From Callaeas wilsoni (taxonomy: Eukaryota > Chordata > Aves > Passeriformes > Callaeidae): DNA of 64,000 nucleotides. This document shows, piece after piece, positions 1 through 14,000 of the stretch (positions within the stretch are counted from its first letter, which is position 1; each line of letters begins with the position of its first letter). The position numbers were made by a program, and so were the translations under genes. The notes under the pieces are model-generated. The model was not told where the DNA came from and did no database searches. It saw nothing but the letters and a program-made list of their open reading frames with translations. Location of the stretch: contig VWPU01009731.1 of NCBI GenBank assembly GCA_013398955.1, forward strand, positions 1 to 64,000, in the 5' to 3' direction.

Positions 1-512
1 GGAGGAGCAGGAATGGCTCGGGATTGCTCTGTAGCCAAGGGTTCCATTCTTGCGTTCCTCAGCTGCTCGAGGAGCCCGTGGGAAGTGTGGGGGATCCAGG
101 GATAACGCCCATTTCCCATGGGAATCAGACCCAGGTGACTCCGCCTGAGTCCTGGCTGGGACTGTTCCTGCTGGGCCAGGGACTGACCTTGGCTTGGTGC
201 TTCCGTGGATGGGTTTGGTTTTTGTGGCTTCCCATGGCTCATCTTCCCATAAAAACCGTGCTTGTGGCTGGGCTTGGCGTGTTCCCTTCTGTCCCGGGGT
301 GGGGAACAGCTGCTGGATGGAGGTTTTCTCATTCCACTGGCAAATCCCACCTTTTCATTCCAGAAAGGTACCGTAAGAACGGCAAAATGCAACTCCGGAT
401 ATCCCTCAGGAAAACTGCTTTTAATGAACTGCAATCCGGAGAATGATTCCCAAGAGCATTCCCCAGAAGGCTGCTGGTGTCGAATCCCGTTTTTTCTCCC
501 TTTTTCCCTCAG
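1..512 (+). other. Upstream intron (or 5' leader) before the first coding exon
   Basis: No gene is visible here. The stretch ends in a pyrimidine-rich tract followed by CAG at 510-512, a good 3' splice site for exon 1, so most or all of it should be intron. The 5' untranslated exon or exons and the promoter must lie to the left of the window. Confidence 0.7.
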
Positions 513-715
513 TATGCTGCTTGGAGATGACAACCAAAAGGAAAATCATCGGCCGCCTGGTGCCATGCCGGTGTTTCCGCGGGGAGGAGGAGATCGTCTC
601 CGTGCTGGATTATTCCCACTGTGGCCTGCAGCAGGTGCCAAAGGAGGTTTTCAACTTCGAGCGCACCTTGGAGGAGCTGTACCTCGATGCCAACCAGATT
701 GAGGAGCTTCCCAAG
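513..715 (+). CDS. LRRC7: LRRC7 exon 1 of the window: start codon, residues 1-63
   Basis: The acceptor CCCTCAG ends at 512 and the donor AAG/GTAATC follows 715 (phase 0). The start is ATG 527-529, chosen because translation from it reproduces the conserved LAP N-terminus. It has G at -3, a fair initiation context. Residues 14 and 16 are cysteines in LVPCRC; the equivalent cysteines of Erbin are known palmitoylation sites, so membrane anchoring is likely here as well (inference). The exon ends inside the first leucine-rich repeat ([16 protein letters not shown]). The frame upstream of the ATG stays open to the splice site (VCCLE), so an upstream exon could in principle extend the protein. An out-of-frame ATG sits at 514-516. 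Confidence 0.96.
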
Positions 716-1987
716 GTAATCCGGGGGCTGCTGGGATGCGAGGGCACAGCCGGGGCCCGGAATGTGTGCCCGGCTCTGGGACAGGGATGGCTCCCAACTG
801 GAGCTCCTGGGGAGAGGCGGAGAGGGGGATCCAGGGATATTCCTTGGAACTGGAGCTGCCCTGGGAGGAGTAGGGACTCCTGCTCCCTCTTCACAGCACA
901 GGAATGGGGCAGGTGGTGCAGCCTGAAACTGGGAAAACAACGCTCCAAAAGAAAGGGTTCTGGCACCAGAAATTCCTGGGCTGTCCACACTGGATCAGGA
1001 GTCACCACTGCCTTTGGATCTGCTCCATCCCTGCTTTTCAATGCAAGCTCTCCTTCAGGATCAGCCCTTTATCCCTGTGGGATATCATTGGGAATGCCAG
1101 TGCTGTGTCCTCGGACAGGATCAGCCCTTTATCCCTGTGGGATATCATTGGGAATGCCAGTGCTGTGTCCTGTGTCAGGATCAGCCCTTTATCCCTGAGG
1201 GATATTATTGGGAATGCCAGTGCTGTGTCCTGTGTCGGGATCAGCCCTTTATCCCTGTGGGATGGATCTGGGAATGCCAACTGTGGGATATGGCTGGGAA
1301 TGCCAACTGTGGGATATCGTTGGGAATGCCAACTGTGGGATATTGCTGGGAATGCCAGCTCTCCCAGCAGGAGTTCCGTACCTGCCCTGCCATCATCCCA
1401 GTCATCCTTCCTGCGTAAAACTCCTCTTCGGGAATCTTTCAGCCCATTCTCCTGCTGATCAGTGTTTGCTGTAAGCAATCAAAGGTTACTGTAACTAAAA
1501 CGTTCTGGAAGCAGAAGAGGGAAAGGTGGAAAAAGCAATTAATGGCAGATGCTGGCTCCATAATGAAGCATGAGTGGATGGGATCCAGGCCCTAATTGAA
1601 TTTTTCTCCACAATAATGGACGATGCGTACGGATCTTTAATTAAACATTGCCCCATTCTCCACCATCTCACAGCAGATTTCCCACTTTTGCTGCACAGAG
1701 ATTCCCTATAAATTCTATTTACAAAGGTAGAAAATGGACTTTTTCCATGCCATGGAGTTGCTTTGCTGGGATGTGATGGTTCATTGCTTGAGAGGTCGCA
1801 CTCCACGGAGGAATTCTGCACAGATGGTGGGGCAGGGCAGCCAAAATCCCTTTATTTTCATGGAAAAACGCTCTGGAGAGCTGCCTGAGCTCTCCTGGAG
1901 ACACAGCACAGAACCAGCTGGGTTCTACCCCCAGAAATCCCAAATGGATCCTGGGGAAAACCTGCTCAGGAAGCCCTGAGCTCCCTA

Positions 1988-2054
<67 letters not shown>

Positions 2055-5000
2055 TAATTTGCCTTATTTTCATTCTGCTACTGAGGAATATTGGAAGTGT
2101 CTCATTTAGGGAGGAATTTTTGGGATATTCGGGTTGAGTCTCTTGGAATTATCGAAGTATTTCAGACTTGGGCTTGATAGAAAACTAATATATCAGAGCA
2201 AGATGCCATAATTCTGTGTGGAAAAAATGAGGGCCAGAGGGAAGAGGTCCAAAATGCAGAAATTGGGGATGAAGGTGATAATTTTAATTTAGAGTAAATC
2301 GAGTTTAACATAATCCTGGCCATGTGGAAGAGAAGATTAATGACAGTGTTAATAGCACTCATCAGTTTTTGTCTTAAGCCTTTATTAATTGTTACCAGGA
2401 ATTCAACAGTCGAAATAATTCCTTTATCAAATTTTCTGCTCGAGGTGTTTTTGCTGCAGAGCTCAGAGCTTTTTTCCATCACTGAATTAATATTCCAGGA
2501 GAGAAAAGGCCCTTTTTTTCCTTGAAACTGGCACTGTATTACTTAACATGAACTTTTGTGTTATACATTAAATTCTGCCGTTCTCTTCTCCCTCTGTAAA
2601 TGCGATTTCAAAGAACTTCTTCCAGAGGAAATTTTTGGTCATTTTCTGTTCTTCGCCAAATGTTCTGTGCCTCTGATGTTACAAAATTCTTTTGGATCAA
2701 AACTCTCGATCATGTTCTGCTATTTAATGGGGAAACCACTCAGTTAAGTCCAGCTCTACTTTAGTTTCACGTCATGCTCTAGAACCCAGTAAATTAATTT
2801 CCATTGAACAGATGCCTCAAACTCATTCTGCTGGTTTTATTTTTGTTTTTGTTTTCATTTTTACCTTCCATTTTAGGTAGCATAATGATGATTTCTTTTC
2901 CTGCTGATTTTTAGTTCTTCACTTCTGGCATTTCTCTGGTTTTTTAAGGATTTACAAGATGATTTTCTATTTCTCACTCTCTTTTTGGCTAAATCCAGCC
3001 AAGTCTTTTTATTCTCTTTGCCTTTGACTTCATGCTCCTGCTGCAAAAAATCCCTTATTTGTATGAGTCAAATGAATCGATGACTAATAAAGGGAAAATT
3101 GATCTGGATGAAAGTGGAGTCACTGGAATCAGCATCCAGAGAAACATGAGTGGGATGGAATTCTCCCCAGAGGTGCAGAACAAAACCCCGATTTTATAAC
3201 TCAGAGCTCCGGTAGCACCGCTTGGCTTCGGGCTGAGAGGAATTAAAGTTGCACATGGACATAGGGAATGATGGTCCCAACAAAATCCTGATGGCCAGGG
3301 AGCCCTGGGAACTGGGGAAAACATCTGCTGAACATCCAGTGGGTGAAAAAAAAGCGATTTTGGGGCCACATTGGCACATTCCATGTCTCATGTTCCTTCT
3401 GATGCAACTGTACTTCCTAAAATCCCTCCAGAGGGGAGATTTTTAATGGGGCTTCTCCCTTCAGCACTTCCAAAGCCTTGGGTGTGTCCAGGTGGGGTCA
3501 GAACCCCGCGTTCCCAGCCTTCCTCAGCTCCCAGAGGAATTCCTCAGCCTGGGGACCTGCTCTGGCTGTTCCCTTTTCCATGAAATATTTAATTTGTATC
3601 GTTTAATTCATCCCCTTTTCTGCCCAAGGCGTGGCGTGGAGTGTCCCATCCCAAAACCCGGCAGATTCCCTGTGCTGGGCATTCCCAGGATCCAGAGCCA
3701 GCCCCGGAGCCTCTCGGTGGTGTTGCTTCCCAGCCTGGTCCTAAAGGACCTAAAGGTTTCCTTGAGGGAGGAAAAGCTCCTGGATTCCTTGGAAAGGAAT
3801 TCCTCATTTTCCAGAGGCAGATTCCCTTTGCCCTTCCCTGTGGGAAGCACAGCCCCAGCACGGGATGAGGATTTTTCCTCATCCTGAACATTTGTTGCTC
3901 GCAGAATTCCCTCTGCTTTTCCTGAGAACAGGTTCTGTGGAAGGAAAAGAAGGATTTTCCTAATGGATTATGACAGAAATGATCTAAAATGTACTTAAAG
4001 TGAAATAACACATGGGAATTTTCACACCATTCCTGTTAATTTGCTTTTCCATGGATACTTGGTTGAGTTTTCAAAAATTAGAATCAAATTATTCTGCATT
4101 CCCAAATAGTTTATGGAGTTTATCCTGACAGAGGAGTCTGGGAAAGAGACTGAACACGGTGGGAACAGCACTGGCACCTGCAGAACCCTCGGGAGGTGCC
4201 TGCAAAGGGCAGGTGTGGTCCAGAAATCCCTGCATTTCCTGGTGAAAACTGGGAATCTGCTCCTATAAAATTGGAATTGGGGGGAAAAATTAGAATTGAG
4301 TCCTGAGTGTTGAGCAGGGATTTAAAGAAAGTATCCTTTGGATAATGCCAAAGCATTTTCGGATCTTGAGGATAATTATTTAATCTGAATGCAGTCGCAG
4401 TATTTTAAAATCTGCCATGAAATTTAATCATGAAACCAAATATTTTAATTTAAGAGCAGGCAGAAGAATTTGGGAATTTTCATGGTCCACATGAAACATG
4501 TCAATAATTACAATTTATATGGTGTAATGGTACCAAATTGGCATCGATTGCAATGAATTGGCAGTTTTGGACTCTCTTTGAACATTCCCGCTGCTCAAAA
4601 CCTGCTTGCCTTATTCCTGTCCGCTGTGGGAATGCCTTCCCAGGACAGCCAGGCCTGAACTGGGGCTCTGCGCTGTTTGTGTGTCAGTAACGATCCCAAA
4701 TGGAGCTTTTTGGGTTTTTTTTTCCCCATGAAACCCCCCCGGAACAGCAACTGTTCAACTGCCAAGCCCTGCGGAAGCTGAGCATTCCCGACAACGACCT
4801 GTCCAGCCTCCCCACCTCCATCGCCAGCCTGGTCAACCTCCGGGAGCTCGACATCAGCAAAAACGGTGAGGCCTCCAGACCCCGAGGATCCCCAAAAAAT
4901 CCGCAGCTGGGATGGAGTTTTAACTCCCCGTGGTGAAGAAATCCGTGCGCCGCCTCAGGCTTCCCGCCCGGCGCTTTCGGGGAAGGATCCGTGGAAAATC

Positions 5001-8000
5001 CACCCCTGTTCTTCCCTTTTAAAAACGGAGTATTTTTAGCATCCCGTGCCCCGATGGCTCGTGCCCAGCTGGGAATAGGAATGTGAGGCCAGTTTTCCAT
5101 GCACTTCAGAACATTCCAAAGTGGTTTAGAGCTCACTGGGCTCCTGTGGGGGGGATTTAAACAATTCCCAGGATTTACCTGGACTGATTTGCTGCTGTGC
5201 ATTCCCAGTTCTGCACTTTCATATGGATGGGCCTGAAAACCTTTGTTTTTAAAAAATGAGGCTTAGGAACTCCTGGAAATGTTGGGAAATTTCCTGTCAC
5301 TGGAGGCCTGGAGACTCTGAGGATTCTGTGAGAGAGAAGCAGTTTGGGGAGGGATGAAGGCACAAATCTCAGCACAAATGATGTCACTGTTAGTTCTAGA
5401 AGGTTATCGAAATCAAGCATTAGCAGAAGAGTTACAATTTTGTATTTTTATGTATTTATTTAGGGCTTGAGCATCACCTTTTGGACGATAATTCCAAACT
5501 GTGTTTCCTTCCTGCCCGAGCCGAAGTCAGAGCTGAAAATCCCAATGAACAAACCAAGCTGAAGAGTTTCCGTGTAGACAGTATTTTTATGTGTATAATT
5601 AATATTTTTGTGGATCTAATATTCTTTCCATGTTTCTTTAGGAATCCAAGATTTCCCAGAAAACATTAAGTGTTGTAAGTGTTTAACGATAATCGAAGCC
5701 AGCGTGAATCCCGTGTCCAAGTGAGTACCTGGAGCTCGTTTTGCTCATTCCCAGGGCACAAAATGTGCTCAGCGCCAGCTCAGAGCTCAGGGCTTTGTGT
5801 CCTGCCCTTCTGCAGGGTTAATCTGGATTTCTGTCTAATTGTTTTAAACCCAGGGTGGGTTTACCCGAGGTCTGAGTGCTCTGGTAGTGCCAGTCAGGCT
5901 GGGCAGTCTCTTCACGCAGGGGTGAGGCCTCACCTGGGCGCTCCGACAGCCCTTTATTCCGTATTCCTTATTCCTTCGGGAATCTTGCAATGACAGCAAC
6001 AAAAATGTGTCTTAAATCCAGGATTTACAGAATGGAGTGAAGAGGGGGAAAGGGTGAAATGTTGATGTTCTGGTTTGAAAAAAAATAGAGAGACAGGAAG
6101 AGGGAGAGGGAGAAAGAACGGGAGGAAAAGAGGAGAAGGAGAAGGAGAAGGAGAAGGAGAAGGAGAAGGAGAAGGAGAAGGAGAAGGAGAAGGAGAAGGA
6201 GAAGGAGAAGGAGAAGGAGAAGGAGAAGGAGANGAAAGGAAAGGAAAGGAAAGGAAAGGAAAGGAAAGGAAAGGAAAGGAAAGGAAAGGAAAGGAAAGGA
6301 AAGGAAAGGAAAGGAAAGGAAAGGAAAGGAAAGGAAAGGAAAGGAAAGGAAAGGAAAGGAAAGGAAAGGAAAGGAAAGGAAAGGAAAGGAAAGGAAAGGA
6401 AAGGAAAGGAAAGGAAAGGAAAGGAAAGGAAAGGAAAGGAAAGGAAAGGAAAGGAAAGGAAAGGAAAGGAAAGGAAAGGAAAGGAAAGGAAAGGAAAGGA
6501 AAGGAAAGGAAAGGAAAGGAAAGGAAAGGAAAGGAAAGGAAAGGAAAGGAAAGGAAAGGAAAGGAAAGGAAAGGAAAGGAAAGGAAAGGAAAGGAAAGGA
6601 AAGGAAAGGAAAGGAAAGGAAAGGAAAGGAAAGGAAAGGAAAGGAAAGGAAAGGAAAGGAAAGGAAAGGAAAGGAAAGGAAAGGAAAGGAAAGGAAAGGA
6701 AAGGAAAGGAAAGGAAAGGAAAGGAAAGGAAAGGAAAGGAAAGGAAAGGAAAGGAAAGGAAAGGAAAGGAAAGGAAAGGAAAGGAAAGGAAAGGAAAGGA
6801 AAGGAAAGGAAAGGAAAGGAAAGGAAAGGAAAGGAAAGGAAAGGAAAGGAAAGGAAAGGAAAGGAAAGGAAAGGAAAGGAAAGGAAAGGAAAGGAAAGGA
6901 AAGGAAGGAAAAAAGGCTGCTGTACCCTGATTGTGCCAGGCGTTTGCATTTCCTGTGTTTGTAGCAAGGCAGAGAAGCTGGGAATGGGCAAAAATGTTGG
7001 TAAGAAGTAAGTTCTTCAGGAGAATTTGGGTAGAAAAAGAAGGTGAGAGAGAAAGTCACCTTTCTGCTTCTAAATATACATTGTTATTATCTCCATGGCA
7101 ACCTCGGGGTGAGCATTAAGGTTTGCTCTGTTTTTTTAGGCTGCCAGATGGTTTCACACAACTTCTAAATTTGACCCAGCTCTATCTAAATGATGCCTTT
7201 TTGGAGTTTCTTCCAGCTAACTTTGGAAGGTAAGAATGAGTCACCACAGCACATTCCTGTCATTTGAACCCAGCTCAGGCTCCGAGGGAGCGGCTTAAAG
7301 CTGGCTCCTCTAGAAAAACTAAACAAAAAAAAAGAACCCCAGAGCTTTTGGGTTCTCAGCCCTATTTTGGTGAGCGGTTGGGAGAGGGAGTGTTGTGTCA
7401 GCAGGAACTGGGCGGCGAGGCGATGGAGTTGGGCGCTTGAGGGAAAGGTGAGGAGCAGCGAGGTGATGGAGTTGGGCACTTGAGGGAAAGATGAGGAGCA
7501 GCAGAGCCTGAAGAGGCTCGTCCTGCCCCAGTGAGCGACTGGGCCGCGGCAGGGGCGGAAAGCAGCGCAGTCCCTGCCTGGTGGCGAACGGGCAGGGGGT
7601 GGAAGGGGCAGAAAGGAGTGGCCGAGAGCGGTGGAAGAAGCAGAGATGAAATGTGAGAGCAGAACGAGAGAGAGGAGTCAAGAGACAGCAGAGCAGAAGG
7701 GGTGGGGAGCGAGGGTAAAAATAAATGCGGCAGGAGCAGAGCCAAAAAGTGTGAGATGAGGACAGAGCAGAGGTGGTGGGAACCCGAGTTAACCCATTTT
7801 CCATAGGAGGGGGCAGCAGGAGCTGGGGGGTCCTTGCCCTGCACAGCTCGGGAAGAAATGGGGAGTTTATTCCGCTGGGAATCGTTGGAAGCTCTGCCCT
7901 TGGACTGTCCCCTGGGAAGGGAGCTCCGGAGACAGGAGCTCAGCAGAGCCAGCCTTGGGTGGTGTCACAGAGCCCACCCGAGCCCGGCTCCGGGCCGGTC

Positions 8001-11000
8001 CCCGCAGCCATCCTGGTGGGAGTTTTCCCACTCGCTCGGCACTCCCGGGCCCCTCTGAGAAACAGGACGCTGCGGGAGGAAGGGAGCTGCTTGTGTGTGA
8101 GGGGCGTGTGAATGTCAGGATAACCCCCAATTCCTGCCCTTGGAATCACATCCCAATCCAGGTATCAGGGAGCAGGGCATGGATGAAACACCCTCGGTGA
8201 GGGGTTCGTGCCCATCCTGCTCTGGCAAAGCCCAGCTGGGGCTTGGGCCCATAATTTTGGGATTAGGGACAGGTTTAGGAGCCTCAATCTTTTAGCAGAA
8301 AACACTTTCTTTCACAAATGCTGATTTTATATGAACAAAGTGACTCTAATTCCATCATCATCATCATCATCATTATCATCATCGTTATTATTAATATTAA
8401 TATTATTATTATTATTATTTCCCTCCTACCTGATCTATTTGGGACCTTGCACTTACAAACATTGCCCTCATTTTCTTGGGGGTTTTTTTTGTTTGTTTCT
8501 TCCAAACTTCCCAACTTTTCCTGTGTCTGCCTTGCTGGAGTCATGAATAAAATGAATTTAAAATTGCTGGGAAAACCTGATAAATGTCAGAGCTTTTCTG
8601 AAGAGTTCAGATAAGGGCAGACATGACATGAAATTATTTGGTTCTGAATTTTGTGCCGGATTCGACCCCACAAGAACTGGACATTGGATTGTTGTGCATA
8701 AAACAAACTTCTTGAAATTTAAAATAAATAATTTAAAATCATTCTGATGGATTCCTTGAATGCATTAATTGTTTTCTCTCCTATTTCCAGACTTGTCAAA
8801 TTGCGAATTTTGGAGTTAAGAGAAAACCACTTGAAAACTCTACCAAAGTAAGTGATGGGATATTTACATTTAATTCACCTGGAATTTCCAAAAATGCCAA
8901 ATATTTGGATTGGTAGCAATGCAGTGGTGATGTATCTGTGACAAAGGGCGTTTTGGGGATTTTTTTGCATTTATTAAAGAAATTCTGCTGAAGGATTTAG
9001 CAAAAAAAACCCAATTTATGATTCTGTGATATAATGGAAGATGAACAATGGTTGACCAGCTGAGTGTAACTCAAGAGCCAAAATCTGACATTTTCTGATA
9101 AATATCAGATATTTTAAGATAATTATCAGATATTTTAAGATAAATAAACACAATTGGGAAGCACCAGATGAGCTAACCCTGGTCAGTGAGGATGTGACAG
9201 CGTTTTCCTCACCAAGGAATCATTTGAAGTGTTCAAAACATCCTCAGGAAAATATTTTCCCCTCACGGTCTGTCCAGAATTAAATCATTTTGGCTTCACT
9301 GTGTCAGCTGAATATTGGGGAAATTTCAATTTCGGAGGATTTCTTGGTGCTTTTACCAAAAAAGGGGAAGTTTTTATGATTTGTTGCTGTAATTTGGCCA
9401 ACATTTCAAGGGCGTTTCGAAAAGGAAATGCGAAATAAATAAACACTCAACTTCTCCCCACCCCATGCTCACTGTAGGAGCCGCACTGGGAAAACAGGGA
9501 ATATGCTGTGGTATCCAGACCAGAACTGTGGAATTGTTGTCTGGAGCAGGGATCACCCAGAAACGGCAAAGTAGCCCTGGCTTTGGGGTTTTTAGGAAGG
9601 AGGGCTGGGTGTCCCCATGGGGTGGCACTCAGCCGGGTTTATTAAATGCTGCTAATCCTGATTTTCACATTACTCAGCTCCTTTTCAAAGGAATTTCCCA
9701 ACTGCCCAGGAGTGCCACGCCGCTGCTTCCCATGGATTTTCACCCACAGCACTGCCCTGTTTGAAAGGAAAGCCATTTTTGGGGTGAAACACAGTATGAT
9801 TCATACGAGTTGAAAACACTCTTCTGTAGAAATTTTCCATTCCTCGTGTTCCGAGTTACTTTTATCGTATTGAAAACCAAAGAAATAAAAACTTGAGGTA
9901 GTTTTTATCTCCGTTTAAATCCGGGATCTGTCCAGACAGGGGGTTTGAGGTGTTTGGTTGTGTGCTGCTCCTAAAGCTCGGTTCAGCAGGAGGGAATTGC
10001 CTCATCTTTGGGTGCTGGTTGGGATAACTGGGTGGGATTTCTTGGGATTGAGGAATCCTGCCTCCACAGCACCACAATTTTGGTCAAACAGGGTATTTTT
10101 TATATTTCCCAATTCCAATCCCGCTAAAGATAAGAGGTTTATTCCTGACTCCAAGGCTGGGATTGTGTGCCATTGGTGCTAACAAAAGGAACATTTGGGG
10201 CATTTTCTCTGGGATATGCGGTGCTTAAGAAGAAATTTTGGTCCATTTTGGCCGGGGGTTGGATGGAAGGTTCCAGTTAGGTGGGGTTCAGTAGCACCCA
10301 GTTTGCTGAGGAGGCTGAGTGGGATTTTTCCTGTGATTCCAAGGATGTTCCTCGGGAAGGATCCCAGGGAAGCAGGGCCTGGCTGTGGCAGCTTTGCTGG
10401 AACCACCGAGTCGGAGCGGAAGGAAAAGGTTTTGCTTTGTGCAAACTCCACCCTCCAAGTGCTGGGGAAAGGCCAGGGCACAACTTTGGCATCAACTGGG
10501 CTGGGAAAAAATGGGAATTTGGGGCTTTTCCGGGGTTCTTTTGTTCTCTGTGGGCAAAAAAGGTGCTCAGGGCAATGTCAGGGAGAGGCACCACTTACAG
10601 GAGATGGAAATTTCCTCCCCGTGGAGGAGGATTTCACCTCTGATACAAAAGGCTGACAGCTCCAGGCTGGAATGCGGCTGGAAAAGCAGGAGTGGGAGTG
10701 GGAGGAGGGTGGGGAGGAAGGTGGAGGTGCAGGAACGAGGCAGAGGACACCGGAACACCCGAAATTCCAGACTGCTTTATTTACCCGGCCAGGAAGAGAA
10801 GGAAAATTGTGACAAAACCCCCATGTTTCCAACAGAACCATCCGCACCTGGGAAAACAAAGGCAGAATAATAAAATCCAGGAATGTGATACGGAATAGAC
10901 ATCATCCATTACGGACAGAGCACTGAAAATCAGAATATATTGGGAAAATTAGCGGTGCAGATCCTCGAGTTTGTATTTAAAGCCTTCTTTTCTTATGCTG

Positions 11001-14000
11001 CAATTTATTAACTTCATCATGAATAAAATAACCTGAATATCCCGGTGGTTTGTGCAGAGGTTCTAATGCAAGACACGAAGAGAAGGGCAAGAAAATAATT
11101 TTAGTATTGCAATTTGAATTTAAATAGGTGTGAAATGGTCTGGAAGGACATTTTGAGTCTCTCCTGCTCAGGATTATTTAAGTTAAGTGGGAGTTAAGTG
11201 GACAAAAAGTTATCAAAAAGTAGATTTCTTTTTTTTCATCTCTTCCATGCTCTAGATAAGATAGGCTTTAGAATATTTAGAAAATATTCTAAAAAATTTC
11301 TAAAGTATTTAGAAAAATGATTATTTTAAGGGAAAATTCAGCATTTGGGCATCAGCAGGAATGGAATGTGCTTTGTGTTAGGCAGAGCTCTAAATTTGCT
11401 CTATTTCCTGCTAAATCCAGGTTGTTGGAAGATGTATCCATAGGAACGGGATGCAAAATTGGAAAAATTAGAAAATGGATGCAAAATTGGAAAAATACCA
11501 GTTTAAGGGGATTCTGACTGTGGGTGATGAAAACGTGGCAGGATATTCCCATTTTCCCCACAGAAAAGTTTTTAACCTGCTGAAAATATCTTCGTGTTTG
11601 GCCCAAAGATCTTCACAAGGTCCTTCCGTAAAATCTGGGATTTATTTTCCCTCTGTGTGGTTCGATCAGAGATCATCACTGATCATTTCCCAGGATCTTC
11701 TGAACAGCTGGAAATATTTGGAAATCTCTGCTAGATGTTGCAGATAATTTTTGATGTTATGTTATGTTATGTTATGTTATGTTATGGCTCTAATTTGTCC
11801 AAACAAAAATAGAAAAATCTGAATTTTTTTTTTTTCCCTGGAATTTCTGTAAAATTTCAGAGCATTTGGGAGATTCTGACTAAGCTTTAATTTGGGAACT
11901 TTTACTCTGCTGGTGGCCTGTGCTGGGAAAAGTGCACTGGGATTTCCTGCTCCTAAAAACCACCTTATTCCACCAATTTTCCTGATTTTTCAGGCCAAAC
12001 AATCCTGAATCACTGCACATTCCCTCACTAAGGAGAATTTTATATTTTCTGGAAATAGGCTCTGTCCTAAATATTCATTTCTCTTCATGCTCAGCAGACC
12101 TGATGCTCCTACACTGATTTTTCAGGATTTTAACCTCCTGTTGGATTCCTGAGAGCAATCAGGAATATTCAGGAATCTCCCTGATTTTTCTTTTTCCTTA
12201 CCTCAGGAAAAATCTGGAATCCGCCCTGTGCTGCCGGTTGTTCCAGGCAGCCTGGAGTTTCCAAAGATCTCGGAGTAAATTCCAGCCCCGGGTTGATCTC
12301 AGGGCAGAGGAAAACTCCTTCCCAAGGTTCTGTGGGATTTCTTCCCAAAGTCATCTGGAAAATGGAGGGATTGTAGGGACCTCCTTTGGGGCTGCTGAGT
12401 CACCGGAGCCTGCAGGGGCTGGGAGGGATGAGAAAATCCCTGGATTTGCTGTTCTCATCCTCTGACTCACTGGCTCCCGATAACGTGGCGGCTCCTCAGC
12501 AGATCTTTGGGATTTTTGGCAGCAGGAATTGTTTTCCTGCAGGACCTGCTGGGAAAAGCCATGTCCAATGGATCATTTCCAAAGGAGTGAGTCCTGATTT
12601 AGGGAAAAAAAACAACCCAGGATTTCTTCTGGACCTCAGGGTTCATTTTCTTCGTGAGGAGGAAAAGTTGCAGCCCTCAAAAACGGGAGGGATTGTGGCA
12701 TTCCGAGGGCAACGCAACCAAAACTTGGGATTTAATGTGCAAAGCCACATCCTGAGGGACCAGCGGGAATTTGGGGATAAATCAGGAGCTCTCCAGTCAG
12801 GAATTAGGCTGGGAAGAAAAGATGGGAGGGTTTCAGAGAGGAGTAAAACGGCCGCGAGCCGCGGATCCAGAGGGATCCGTCAGGGAATTCTCGCCGGAGC
12901 AGAAGGAATGTTTGTGACATGGGATGGAAACAGAGGGAGGGATCATCCGGGGAAGATCCCAGGGAAATGGGAACGGCTGAGTGGAAAAACAGTGATTGCA
13001 CAGAGAATGGGATGGAAGGCCTGAAGGTCAAGTTGCTTCTCTCAGAAACCCAGAAGTGATGGAGATATTTCAGTGTTTGCGGGCACGCACTGGGAATGTG
13101 CTCACTGGGGAAACTGGAACTGGGGAAATGGGCCGAAATCATCCAGAAATGGGACATTCTGTCACCAGTTATGTAACCACGTGTGACTCCGCAGCACTTT
13201 GATCTCCTCTGCAGACGTTTGTTTGGGTTGTTCTGATCTTTGGGGGTCTCAAGCTGAAATTCCTGAAATAATCGGATTTTCCAGCTCTCCCTTTGCAGTT
13301 GCTTTGGTGCAATCTCCCAAAATATTTCATCCCTGTCCTTTTACTCCTGCTTGGAGTAGGGAATGAGAGGACTTTATGGACAAGAAGATGATAATGGTGA
13401 TGGTGATGGGGTGGGGTTTTATTTTCCTTTTGCTAAAATCACCCATTTTATCTTGATCAGCTTTTTCAGCCTTGAAATGTTTTCATTTCATTAAAACCAG
13501 TGTTTTAATTCCTGATTGCACATTTTGGGCTCTGACTGTACCAAAACATAACCACGTGAAAACAGAGGATTGATTTCAGCCCCCCAGTTGTATTCCTGGG
13601 AATTCCCGCTCATTCTTTTGGCAGTCAAAACTCAGATTTTCCTTGGAAAATCATTGTTTGGCTTCACCTGTCGTGGGCAGTCAAATTTAGGAATTTTCTG
13701 CTTTGCCTTTTTCTCCAAATCCCTCAAAGCTGGGCTGAATTTCTGGGGTTTAGCTGCCACAGTTTAAGTTACAAAAGGATTTCTGTGCACTCAAGTCTAT
13801 AAAAACTATATTTTCCTATTTTTTATAATATTTTCCTCTCTATGCTCCGATATTTTCCTTGATAAAGGGACAATTGGATAAGTTTTCTTCTCATAATTTA
13901 AAGCCACATAAGGCCGGCCTGGTTAAAATTTTCCATGAAAAATATTGGAATGAGAAATGGACACAAGAAGGATCTTCCCCAATTAAGATTTTCCTCCTGG

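Larger units (their letters stand above)
716..4747 (+). other. Intron 1 (4,032 nt)
   Basis: No coding exon was found here. It contains the 60-bp/27-bp minisatellite at 1057-1360 and the AAT microsatellite at 1989-2057. The remainder is A/T-rich unique sequence with no recognisable element. The acceptor at its end (CCCCCCGGAACAG) is preceded by a run of T and C. Confidence 0.85.

Noticed and set aside
5954..7059. Open frames of 310-345 residues over the purine tract (Glu/Arg/Lys on +, Ser/Phe/Leu/Pro on -)
   Set aside because: They are direct translations of AAAGG/GAGAAG repeats, present in several frames, with no splice or start context. Such repeats lack stops by chance.
11267..11293. Perfect 12-bp inverted repeat with a 3-nt loop (TTTAGAATATTT / AAATATTCTAAA)
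   Set aside because: It is wholly A/T-rich and in an A/T-rich intron, with no promoter or terminator meaning in a vertebrate intron; probably chance.
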